DNA from: an uncultured Saprospiraceae bacterium
GTDB lineage: Bacteria; Bacteroidota; Bacteroidia; Chitinophagales; Saprospiraceae
Direction: 5' to 3'
Assembly (NCBI GenBank): GCA_937967535.1
Contig: CALCMV010000289.1
Span: 1 to 12,377, forward strand
Length of the DNA: 12,377 bases
Positions within the stretch are counted from its first letter, which is position 1; each line of letters opens with the position of its first letter. Below, one piece after another: positions 1-6,741 of this stretch. A model generated the notes under the pieces. It was not told the DNA's origin. It saw nothing but the letters and a program-made list of their open reading frames with translations, and searched no databases. Position numbers and translations under genes: made by a program.

Positions 1-115
1 TTTTTTATCAAATAATTATAAAATTTAATTAATTGAATATTTATTACCTTAATAAAAATTAAATAACTGATAATCAATTACTTATGATTTAAACCCGAAT
101 TTCCCAGTTACCTAA
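1..115. other. AT-rich intergenic region 5' of the LRR gene
   Basis: This stretch is very AT-rich, has stops in all frames and holds no recognisable gene. It contains one copy of the palindromic 15-mer described at 65-79. I looked here for the missing signal peptide of the downstream gene: none of the three forward frames encodes a start followed by a hydrophobic run. The frame of the LRR gene is closed by TAA at 113-115. Confidence 0.6.
65..79. promoter_or_regulatory. Palindromic 15-mer AACTGATAATCAATT, copy 1 of 3
   Basis: The core TGAT-A-ATCA is an inverted repeat. Near-identical copies occur at 7479-7493 (AATTGATAATCAGTT) and 12287-12301 (AACTGATAATCAATC), all in non-coding DNA. Copies 1 and 2 are both followed by a TTACTTA-like extension and preceded by AAAAATTAAAT. 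It could be an operator for a dimeric regulator, a lineage-specific promoter or terminator part, or a coincidence of AT-rich DNA. The function is unknown. Confidence 0.35.
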
Positions 116-2386
116 TTTCCAAAATGTCCAAAGTCCAGTATATATGCACAATGCCCACAAGGAGATATTATCTTAACTACACAACAGGAAGTAGATGGTT
201 TTGCAACAACTTATCCGGGATGTATAGAGGTACTTGGCTCTATTAAGATTATTCAGACCGATATTACTTCGTTAGTCGGACTTAGTCAAATTACTTCTAT
301 TGACGGAGACTTGATTATTGATTCTAACAGCAGTCTGACTGATTTGGCAGGCTTGGACAATCTTACTTATGTTGGTTATGAAGAAGTTTATCCTGAAGAT
401 GTATCTTGGGAATATTTGAGCATCATCAATAATGATAATTTGACAGATTTGAGTGGTTTGAATAATCTCACTTCCGTTAATGGATATTTTGATATTCAGG
501 ATAATAATAACTTGGTCAATTTGACAGGCTTGGATAATCTTGCATCTGTTGTTTTTTTGAGAATTGAGTTGAATGACAACCTGACTAATCTTATAGGTCT
601 GGATAATCTCACTCATGCAGGAGCTTTTAGGATTGAATCTAACAATAACTTGACTAATTTAGCAGGTTTGGACAACATTACTTCAATTCCGAGTTTAAGG
701 ATTCAGGATAATGATAACTTGATAGATTTGGCTGTTTTGAGTAATCTTACTTCTATTAACTATTTGACCATTGAAAATAATAATAACTTGGTAAATTTAA
801 CGGGTCTGGATAATATTACTTCAGTGAGTAAAATCCTGAGAATTATATCCAATGAGAACTTGACTGATTTGACAAACTTAAGCAATCTGACTTCTGTTGG
901 TTGGGATTTGCGGATTGATGCTAATAATGGACTGACCGACTTGACGGGCTTGAACAACATTACTTCAATTGGTAGAGATTTACAGATTAGCTCTAATAGC
1001 AACCTGACGAATTTGACTGGAGTGAACAACATTACTAATATTGGAGGAAACTTAATTATTGATTCCAACAATAGCCTGATGAGTTTGAGTGCTTTGTACA
1101 ATCTGACTTCTGTTGGTGGTGGATTCTCGGAAACTTTGAGCATTATCAATAATGATAACTTGATTAGTTTGGCAGGTTTGGAGAATATTACTTACATTGG
1201 TGGAAGTTTGATTATTGAATCTAATGATAACCTCACAGATTTGATTACTGGTAATCTCAATACTGTTCAAAATTTGATTATTGAATCTAATGATAATCTG
1301 ACCAGTTTGACCGGTTTAAATATTACCCTGATTCTAGATGATTTAAGTATTACATCTAATAATAGCCTTACTGATTTAACAGGTTTGGAAAATCTTAATG
1401 CTGTGCGTGGAGCGTTGCTTATTGATTCCAATAATAGCTTAACGGATTTAACAGGTCTGGATAATATTACTTATGTTGGTGATGCATATTGGGAAAGTTT
1501 GAATATCATCAATAATGACAATCTAATGGATCTGACAGGTTTAGGTAGTCTTACTTCTGTCGAAAACTTAATTATTGAAAATAATGATAAATTAACGGAT
1601 TTGACCGCTTTGAATAGTATTACTTTCTGTAGAGATTTATGGATTAGGTATAATGATAACTTGGTGGATTTGACAGGCTTGGAAAGTATCGGACCTACAA
1701 CAATAGAATTATTAAACCTCCGCTCAAACCCCAATCTCTCTATTTGTGGACTACCCAATATTTGTACGTACTTAGCTGACGGCGGTACATCAAGTATTTT
1801 CAATAATGCTCCAAATTGCAATTCCTCAACGGAGATAGTAGATCTATGCTCACTTCTTCCTATAGAAATGACAAACCCACTTCGAGTTCATATCAAAAAC
1901 AAAATTGCGCTCCTTCAGTGGCGCACCGAAACAGAAACCAACAACTCCGGCTTCGAGATACAACGCAGCAAAGACGGCATCAACTGGGAAAAAATCGGCT
2001 GGCAAGGTGGACAAGGTACAAGTACAACTACCCACACCTATGCACACAGAGATACAAATCCACTTTCTGGTACGTCCTACTACCGCCTCAAACAAGTCGA
2101 TTTTGATGGTCAATTTGACTATTCCAATATCGTCAGTTTGCGTTATGATAAGCTGGAAAATATCACCGTCTATCCCATCCCCGCAAAAGATGTCGTCATA
2201 TTCGACGTACCAAATATCGCGGCAGCAGACGAGATTATTCTATACGATATTACAGGAAAACAAATTAGCCGCCAAGCCTTTCCGCAAGATAAACAACTTG
2301 CAGTCAGCCACCTAAATGACGGCGTGTATATCTATCGTATTTTTTATGAGGAGGAGGTGTATAGTGGGAAAATTGTGGTGGAATAA
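116..2386 (+). CDS. LRR surface protein with T9SS type A sorting domain, start codon missing
   Basis: This is a probable cell-surface or secreted leucine-rich-repeat protein; its ligand is unknown. The frame is open from 116. The peptide YAQCPQGD (143-166) resembles the signal-peptidase junction and mature N-terminus of related Bacteroidota proteins. About 20 repeats of 22-28 residues follow, with the pattern NxxLTxLxGLxNITSVxxLxIxxN, reaching about position 1740. A cysteine-containing cap (SICGLPNICTYL) comes next. The last part has the linker WRTETETNN, YYRLKQVDFDG and a T9SS C-terminal domain starting near ITVYPIPAKD (2159 onward), which marks export through the outer membrane and cell-surface attachment. 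No ATG, GTG or TTG occurs in frame before TTG at 311, and that TTG lies inside a repeat. No signal-peptide hydrophobic core exists upstream. The gene is therefore either 5'-truncated and possibly silent, or miscalled in a way I cannot see. The LRR part is more AT-rich than the tail. Confidence 0.85.
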   Translation, partial: FPKCPKSSIYAQCPQGDIILTTQQEVDGFATTYPGCIEVLGSIKIIQTDITSLVGLSQITSIDGDLIIDSNSSLTDLAGLDNLTYVGYEEVYPEDVSWEYLSIINNDNLTDLSGLNNLTSVNGYFDIQDNNNLVNLTGLDNLASVVFLRIELNDNLTNLIGLDNLTHAGAFRIESNNNLTNLAGLDNITSIPSLRIQDNDNLIDLAVLSNLTSINYLTIENNNNLVNLTGLDNITSVSKILRIISNENLTDLTNLSNLTSVGWDLRIDANNGLTDLTGLNNITSIGRDLQISSNSNLTNLTGVNNITNIGGNLIIDSNNSLMSLSALYNLTSVGGGFSETLSIINNDNLISLAGLENITYIGGSLIIESNDNLTDLITGNLNTVQNLIIESNDNLTSLTGLNITLILDDLSITSNNSLTDLTGLENLNAVRGALLIDSNNSLTDLTGLDNITYVGDAYWESLNIINNDNLMDLTGLGSLTSVENLIIENNDKLTDLTALNSITFCRDLWIRYNDNLVDLTGLESIGPTTIELLNLRSNPNLSICGLPNICTYLADGGTSSIFNNAPNCNSSTEIVDLCSLLPIEMTNPLRVHIKNKIALLQWRTETETNNSGFEIQRSKDGINWEKIGWQGGQGTSTTTHTYAHRDTNPLSGTSYYRLKQVDFDGQFDYSNIVSLRYDKLENITVYPIPAKDVVIFDVPNIAAADEIILYDITGKQISRQAFPQDKQLAVSHLNDGVYIYRIFYEEEVYSGKIVVE

Positions 2387-2453
2387 CGTAAAACGATTTT
2401 GTAAATCGTCACGTCCTACGAGAAGAACGATTTACAAAATCGTTTTACGTCCT
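2386..2453. repeat. Pair of REP-like hairpins (BIME-like), RAYT-associated
   Basis: Positions 2386-2409 and 2427-2450 are exact 24-nt reverse complements separated by 17 nt. Each arm is itself a hairpin: ACGATTT/AAATCGT with a 3-nt loop at 2393-2409 and again at 2427-2443. Each small hairpin is followed by ACGTCCT (2411-2417 and 2447-2453). On the minus strand each unit therefore reads AGGACGT then hairpin, and the first is preceded by GTAG, the tetranucleotide typical of REP elements. The element touches the LRR stop codon and ends 4 nt before the transposase remnant. It may also end the LRR transcript. Confidence 0.7.
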
Positions 2454-2457
2454 CATT

Positions 2458-2712
2458 ATGAAAGAGTTTTACAAAAAAAACCTACCGCATTGACAACCAA
2501 AAAATGCGGTATTTTTCATAACAACTCGGTTAAACGGGAGTCTGCCGAAAGATGTGGGGCTATCATTGCAGCAAGAACGAAAATTGACTATTGAGCAACT
2601 AAAGAAAGAAGATTTATCCGAAAAAGAATTGGACGAAGCATTGATGAAATTCCATGATTTATATTTCGGAAAATTTGATAACTTATTTTTCATACTTCAA
2701 AAAAACTCATAA
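2458..2712 (+). pseudogene. REP-associated tyrosine transposase (RAYT) remnant, N-terminal part only
   Basis: Translation from ATG 2458 gives MKEFYKKNLPH, then TGA at 2491-2493, then an in-frame continuation reading QPKNAVFFITTRLNGSLP and onward to YFGKFDNL. This fits the start of IS200-like Y1 transposases of the RAYT group (COG1943), where the usual text is LPHWQPxxAxYFxTFRLxGSLP. The TGA sits exactly where Trp (TGG) is expected, so one G-to-A change can explain it. After YFGKFDNL the similarity ends, and an unrelated FFILQKNS and TAA (2710-2712) follow. The HUH motif and catalytic tyrosine are absent, so the protein cannot be active. Intact members are roughly 200 residues; about 75 recognisable codons remain. 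The REP-like pair lies just upstream. The family call rests on motif memory. Confidence 0.68.
2483..2516 (+). terminator. Possible intrinsic terminator inside the RAYT remnant
   Basis: TACCGCATT (2483-2491) and AATGCGGTA (2503-2511) form a perfect 9-bp stem with an 11-nt loop, followed by TTTTT (2512-2516) and preceded by an A tract. The shape is that of a Rho-independent terminator. However, the stem lies in former coding sequence of the pseudogene, so it may be fortuitous. It could separate the LRR transcript from the OmpA-family gene. Confidence 0.4.
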
Positions 2713-2725
2713 ATTGTAAGCGAAG

Positions 2726-2752
2726 GAATGATTTTTGAGTCATTCTCAAAAA
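2726..2752 (+). promoter_or_regulatory. Two mutually exclusive leader hairpins before the OmpA-family gene
   Basis: GAATGA (2726-2731) can pair with TCATTC (2740-2745). Alternatively TTTTTGAG (2732-2739) can pair with CTCAAAAA (2745-2752) across a 5-nt loop. The two stems share bases, so only one can form at a time. The second ends 7 nt before the ATG at 2760 and would affect ribosome access. This is a structural observation; regulation is inferred. Confidence 0.35.
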
Positions 2753-2759
2753 ATTTGAC

Positions 2760-5612
2760 ATGAAAAACTTACTTACAATTCTCGCCCTGATTATCTCCAC
2801 ATTCACCCTTTCTGCCCAAAAAATAAATACCATCCCATACAACGACGAGGTATTGCCTGCCGAAAAATTGAGCAGCAATGTCAACTCTGTTTATGCGGAG
2901 CGATTGCCCATTATCACACCGGATGGGCGCACTTTATATTTTGCCAGAAAATACCATCCCGGCAATACGCCTGATGAGCGTGAGCGCGATACTTATGAGA
3001 TTTATAAAGATGATATTTGGGTCAGTCGCCGTCAAGCAGACGGGGAGTGGAGTAAGGCACGTAATGTAGGTTCGCCACTCAATACCGATACGCACAATTT
3101 CGTAGTGGCGGTGAGTGCAGACGGCAAAACCGTATATTTGGCAAATAAATACAAGACGCAAAAAGACGGCGTTTCCTACTCGACCAAGACGGGTTTTGGC
3201 TGGTCAAAACCCAAGTCATTCAAGATTCCAAACATGTATAATCGCAGCAAATTTGTTGGGTATCATGTCAATGTAAAAGGTGATGTACTCATAATGGCGG
3301 TAGAACGCAGCAAAACAGTTGGCGGACGCGATTTATATGTTTCTTTCCGGAAAAAAGAGGATGATTGGACCGAGCCAAAAAATATGGGTAAAGTCATCAA
3401 TTCTAAATCAGAAGAGGCGAGTGTTTTTATTGCGGCAGATAATAAAACGATTTATTTTTCCTCAATGGGACATCCCGGATACGGCGGCTACGATGTATTT
3501 ATGAGTCGGCGTTTGGACGATACGTGGACGAAGTGGAGCGAACCGCTAAATCTCGGAGAAAGAATCAACACGCCGGGCAATGATTACAACTATACCATTC
3601 CTGCTTCCGGTGAATACGCTTACTTTTCGTCGGATGTAGGAGAGCAGAGTTTGATGTCAAATTTGTATAAAATTCAATTGCCAAAAGAAGTGCGCCCAAA
3701 ACCCGTTACAGTGATTAATTTTACGATGAAAAAACTACCCAAACCCGACCCCGTTCATATGAATATTACCATGAAAAAGAAACCCGAAGAAAAGAAAGAG
3801 AACCCTGTTCACATGAATATTACCATGAAAAAAGAGGAAGTGGAGGAAGAAGAACCTGTGGAATTGAATATTACCATGAAAAGGAAACCCCGCGAAATTG
3901 AATCCACTACGGCGGTGCGCTCGAATGAAATGAAAGAAGTTGACAAGCGGGTTTATTCAAAAAAACTCGCCCCTAGACCCGAAATTGAGGAGCAGCTTGT
4001 AGTTATTATTGATGATGAAACCGATGATGAATTGCCCGAAATTCCCGGATATTTTAGCGTCAGAGAAGCTCCCAAAACGGAGACGGTGTACGAAGAAATT
4101 GATTACGACGGCGATGACCCCGAAATTATAGAGGAAATCAAAATCCCCGCGAAAGTCAAGCGGATGAAACGGCGTGATTCCAAAAAAGATTCGCCCGAAT
4201 TAGAGTCATTAAAACAAAAATTACTCTCGCTCGAATACGAAATTGAAGAAATAGTAGAAGAAAGAGAAGACGAAGATTTGACCGATAAAAAACCAGAAAA
4301 AGTGACGATAAAATACCGCCGAAAAATCGAAGAAGACCCACGCATGCTACGCCTCAAAGACAAATATGCCAATTTGCACCAAACGGTAGATGAAATAGAA
4401 GACGACCCGAGAACGGCATTGATGAAAGATAAATTTAAAAATCTGTATTATGAGGATGAGGAAGATGAGAAAGAAAAAATCATGGCGGAACTCCGTGCAG
4501 AAAGAGAAAGAGAACGTAAGCGAGAAAGGGATAAAGAACTTGAACTCGAAAACTCGCAACTCGCAACTCGCAACTCGCCTCCCGAAAAACCTAAATCAAG
4601 CTATAAACCCGATAATCGCCCAAGCGACGACGAAATCGTTGCCAATATGGAAGGCGGCAAAACAATGACTGAAACGCCCTCATTCGAAGAATTGCAAGCC
4701 GAAGTACGCGAAGATGTAGAACGCGATTTGATTGAGGAAGTCCGCCTCGAATTGCAACAGGAAATGATTGGCGATGTACGCAAGGAATTGGAAAATGAAC
4801 TCTCCCGCGAAGTCCGCTCCAAACTCGAAACCGAGCTCCGCGACGATATTGAGCAACAACTTCGCAATGAATTAGAACAAAGCGTAGCGCAGCGATTGGA
4901 GCAAGATATGGAAGAAAGTGTCGCCCAACAATTGAAGCGTGATTTGGAGGGAAATGTAAAAGATGATTTGCGCTCCGAAATGCGCGAAGACATCGAAAAA
5001 GAACTCCGCGAAGCCATGCGCGACGACATCGAAAAATCGCTCCGTACACAACTCGCCGACGAACTCAAAGAAGAACTCCGCGAGGAATTATCTTTGCGTT
5101 ACAAAAAAGAAATAGAAGCGCAAATACGCCGCGAAATCACGCAGAAAGTTCGCAAAGAAGCGAAGGAACGCGAGCGCGATATTGCCATAAATTCACCGGA
5201 AGCCGCCAAGCCGAAAGAGTATCGCGAGTTGGAAGAAAACGTCACTTTATACCCAATAGAAGTTGGTCAAATTATACCGTTAAATAATATTTATTTTGAT
5301 GCAAATGAGGCAACGCTAAAAGAAACCTCAGAAGCCGAACTGCTTCGCGCCCTCAAATTCCTCGACCAAAATCCCAACCTCATCGTCGAAATCAGCGGAC
5401 ATACCAATGGCTTGTGCAGTCACGAATTTGCCAATGAACTTTCGAGCGCACGTTCTGCCACCGTCGCCAATTTCCTAAAAGAAAACGGCATCAGCAAAGT
5501 GCGCGTCACCAACAGAGGGTACGGCAAAATCCAACCTATTGCTTCCAATGCCAATGTGGAAGGTCGTCGCAAAAACCAACGGGTAGAGATGAAGATTTTG
5601 GAGATTCAATGA
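2760..5612 (+). CDS. TolB-propeller/OmpA-family envelope protein with long tetrad-repeat helix
   Basis: This is an exported protein likely to link an outer-membrane or periplasmic assembly to peptidoglycan. Residues 1-19 are a signal peptide ending SAQ, with no lipobox Cys. Residues about 43-300 hold PD40/TolB-type beta-propeller blades (ITPDGRTLYFA, VSADGKTVYLA, GGYDVFMSRRLDDTW). Residues 315-377 carry four [IL/M]N[IF]TMK[KR] repeats, then acidic and Lys/Arg-rich low-complexity segments. Residues 645-801 have a hydrophobic residue at exactly every fourth position. Residues about 836-948 are the OmpA C-terminal domain (IYFDAN, GHTN, LSSAR, NRGYGK, GRRKNQRVE). The Asp that binds diaminopimelate in OmpA is Asn883 here, while the partner Arg898 is kept. 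T9SS protein PorE also joins a propeller to OmpA, but it has TPR and other domains not seen here, so I do not call it PorE. The ATG at 2760 is supported by the signal peptide that follows. Confidence 0.88.
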   Translation: MKNLLTILALIISTFTLSAQKINTIPYNDEVLPAEKLSSNVNSVYAERLPIITPDGRTLYFARKYHPGNTPDERERDTYEIYKDDIWVSRRQADGEWSKARNVGSPLNTDTHNFVVAVSADGKTVYLANKYKTQKDGVSYSTKTGFGWSKPKSFKIPNMYNRSKFVGYHVNVKGDVLIMAVERSKTVGGRDLYVSFRKKEDDWTEPKNMGKVINSKSEEASVFIAADNKTIYFSSMGHPGYGGYDVFMSRRLDDTWTKWSEPLNLGERINTPGNDYNYTIPASGEYAYFSSDVGEQSLMSNLYKIQLPKEVRPKPVTVINFTMKKLPKPDPVHMNITMKKKPEEKKENPVHMNITMKKEEVEEEEPVELNITMKRKPREIESTTAVRSNEMKEVDKRVYSKKLAPRPEIEEQLVVIIDDETDDELPEIPGYFSVREAPKTETVYEEIDYDGDDPEIIEEIKIPAKVKRMKRRDSKKDSPELESLKQKLLSLEYEIEEIVEEREDEDLTDKKPEKVTIKYRRKIEEDPRMLRLKDKYANLHQTVDEIEDDPRTALMKDKFKNLYYEDEEDEKEKIMAELRAERERERKRERDKELELENSQLATRNSPPEKPKSSYKPDNRPSDDEIVANMEGGKTMTETPSFEELQAEVREDVERDLIEEVRLELQQEMIGDVRKELENELSREVRSKLETELRDDIEQQLRNELEQSVAQRLEQDMEESVAQQLKRDLEGNVKDDLRSEMREDIEKELREAMRDDIEKSLRTQLADELKEELREELSLRYKKEIEAQIRREITQKVRKEAKERERDIAINSPEAAKPKEYRELEENVTLYPIEVGQIIPLNNIYFDANEATLKETSEAELLRALKFLDQNPNLIVEISGHTNGLCSHEFANELSSARSATVANFLKENGISKVRVTNRGYGKIQPIASNANVEGRRKNQRVEMKILEIQ
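3708..3884 (+). repeat. Four-copy NITMKK peptide repeat within the OmpA-family gene
   Basis: INFTMKK (from residue 319), MNITMKK (334), MNITMKK (352) and LNITMKR (369) are spaced 15, 18 and 17 residues apart and joined by Pro/Glu/Lys-rich spacers. The last three share the nucleotide core TGAATATTACCATGAAAA, so the duplication is recent or conserved at DNA level. They directly follow the beta-propeller. The function is unknown; a short beta-strand or partner-binding tag is possible. Confidence 0.6.
4551..4578 (+). repeat. Heptanucleotide tandem repeat (AACTCGC)4 inside a coding region
   Basis: Four perfect copies of AACTCGC encode NSQLATRNS at residues 598-606 of the OmpA-family protein. The unit is not a multiple of three, so gain or loss of one copy would shift the frame and remove the tetrad helix and the OmpA domain. 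The encoded peptide breaks an otherwise Glu/Arg/Lys-rich region, as if the array had been inserted. Confidence 0.75.
4692..5162 (+). repeat. Tetrad (4-residue) hydrophobic repeat, 12-residue super-repeat
   Basis: Residues 645-801 carry Leu, Val, Ile, Met or a near equivalent (one Tyr, one terminal Ala) at each fourth position for 40 positions in a row. From residue 649 they fall into 13 twelve-residue units, mostly [VI]xxxLxxx[LM]xxx, with the intervening residues dominated by Glu, Asp, Arg, Lys and Gln. At DNA level this is a degenerate 36-nt tandem repeat. It should be a long charged alpha-helix, but it does not follow a heptad. Confidence 0.8.
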
Positions 5613-5631
5613 TTTTTGATTTTCGATTTTT
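5611..5631 (+). repeat. Heptanucleotide tandem repeat (GATTTTY)3
   Basis: GATTTTT, GATTTTC and GATTTTT follow one another and overlap the stop codon (TGA, 5610-5612) of the OmpA-family gene. A degenerate fourth unit (GATTGGC) follows. This is a second heptamer array in the window with a different unit sequence. Confidence 0.5.
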
Positions 5632-5668
5632 GATTGGCTACGCGATTTTTTGAGTAATTTTGAGGATA

Positions 5669-5728
5669 TTCGCCGAACACCGTTGTAGGGACAGGGCATG
5701 CCCTGTCCCTACAACGGTGTTCGGCGAA
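5669..5728. repeat. Perfect 60-nt palindrome, REP-like, with GTAG boundaries
   Basis: The arms 5669-5698 and 5699-5728 are exact reverse complements with no loop, centred on GGGCATGCCC. GTAGGGACAGGGCA lies in the left arm, and by symmetry GTAG begins the same core on the other strand. Similar GTAGGGACAGG palindromes recur as dispersed repeats in bacterial genomes. It lies between the OmpA-family gene and the ATPase, ending 17 nt before the ATPase start. As RNA it would form a very stable hairpin, but no U-tract follows, so it is not a standard terminator. Confidence 0.85.
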
Positions 5729-5745
5729 AGGATAAATTCAATATT

Positions 5746-6741
5746 ATGAACGAACATCATATCAAAACCTTACACATCGAAAATTTCAAATCCATCAAGG
5801 AAATGGAACTCGAATGTAGTCGTATCAATGTATTTGTAGGCAAGCCGAATGTGGGGAAATCGAATATTTTGGAGGCTTTGGGAATGTATGGTGCGGGATT
5901 TAGTAAAAATTCCAACAAATACTTGTCAGAAAATGTACGCTATAATGCCCTTAGCAATTTATTTTATGATAATGAAACTCATTTAAATGTACAAATTAAC
6001 ATAAATAATACACACCAAATTTCGCTAAATTTTGACGAGGAAAATGAGCAGTATAAATTAGTATTTAATACAGAAAATCAATCAAAAACGAATGAAGAAA
6101 TAAGATTAGATAATAACGGAAAAATTATTGATTCGTCTCTGTCTGATGCAAAGCGTATCAAAAAATATACATTTAAAGCTACAACAACTTACAATCAAAC
6201 TTACAATGGTTATTTGCGTCCACCTTATGGTGCCAATTTGGTCAAAACAATAGAAACCAATAAGGCATTAAGAATCAAAATTGCCAATTTTTTCACAGAA
6301 TATGGCTCTGAAATACTACTTGACCCTAAAGTGAAAACAATCGAAATTCAGAAAAAAATAGATGGCGTTTCATATAAAACCGACTATAATCTGATAGCAG
6401 ATACACTCCAAAGAATGATATTCCACCACGCAGCAATTCTTTCTAATAAAAACTCTGTCATTCTTTTTGAAGAACCCGAAAGTCACGCTTACCCGCCTTA
6501 TATTAGTGAATTGGCAGAGGCAATAATAGATGACGAAAATAATAATCAATATTTTTTAACCACTCATAGTCCTTTCATTTTCAATAAATTGGTAGAAAAA
6601 ACTAAAGATATATCAGTTTTTATTGTTACGTATAAAAATCACGAAACCAAAATCAAGAAAATGACAGACGATGAAATTTCCGAGTTATTGGATTACGGTG
6701 TAAATATTTTTTACAATTTAAATTGGTTTGTCAATGATTGA
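5746..6741 (+). CDS. AAA family ATPase (AAA_21/SMC-like ABC ATPase fold)
   Basis: This is a cytoplasmic ATPase of 331 residues with an ABC/RecF-like head and no long coiled coil. The N-terminus IKTLHIENFKSI is the strand typical of RecF/SMC-type domains. Walker A is GKPNVGKS (residues 32-39). YNLIADTLQRMIF (about 216-228) occupies the signature-helix region. Walker B is VILFEEPE (238-245), with the catalytic glutamate in EEPE, and TTHSP (272-276) is the H-loop. I chose ATG 5746 over the in-frame ATG at 5698, because the latter lies inside the palindrome and would add MPCPYNGVRR, which has no family support. The 3' end overlaps a 35-codon ORF by 8 nt. Relatives occur alone or with a nuclease-type partner in phage-defence and other systems; no such partner is visible here, so the substrate is unknown. 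Confidence 0.85.
   Translation: MNEHHIKTLHIENFKSIKEMELECSRINVFVGKPNVGKSNILEALGMYGAGFSKNSNKYLSENVRYNALSNLFYDNETHLNVQININNTHQISLNFDEENEQYKLVFNTENQSKTNEEIRLDNNGKIIDSSLSDAKRIKKYTFKATTTYNQTYNGYLRPPYGANLVKTIETNKALRIKIANFFTEYGSEILLDPKVKTIEIQKKIDGVSYKTDYNLIADTLQRMIFHHAAILSNKNSVILFEEPESHAYPPYISELAEAIIDDENNNQYFLTTHSPFIFNKLVEKTKDISVFIVTYKNHETKIKKMTDDEISELLDYGVNIFYNLNWFVND

Noticed and set aside
124..243. ATG 124 ORF as a source of the missing signal peptide
   Set aside because: It is a different frame, with no hydrophobic run, and it ends at TAA 241-243.
311..313. TTG as the true start of the LRR gene
   Set aside because: It falls inside a repeat, and clear mature-protein sequence (YAQCPQGD and onward) continues upstream in frame; no signal peptide would follow it.
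1816..2315. Overlapping plus-strand ORFs in other frames in the T9SS tail of the LRR gene
   Set aside because: They lie out of frame within a well-supported domain and show no family features.
4591..5068. Long minus-strand ORFs opposite the tetrad-repeat region
   Set aside because: They are Arg/Ser-rich mirror readings of a repetitive plus-strand coding region, with no recognisable domain.
2760..5612. Assignment as PorE of the T9SS
   Set aside because: It has a propeller and an OmpA domain but no TPR, no regulatory beta-domain and no lipobox; nearby genes are not T9SS machinery.
5698..5745. Upstream in-frame ATG giving the ATPase an N-terminal extension MPCPYNGVRR
   Set aside because: It lies at the centre of the 60-nt palindrome; the domain starts naturally at ATG 5746.
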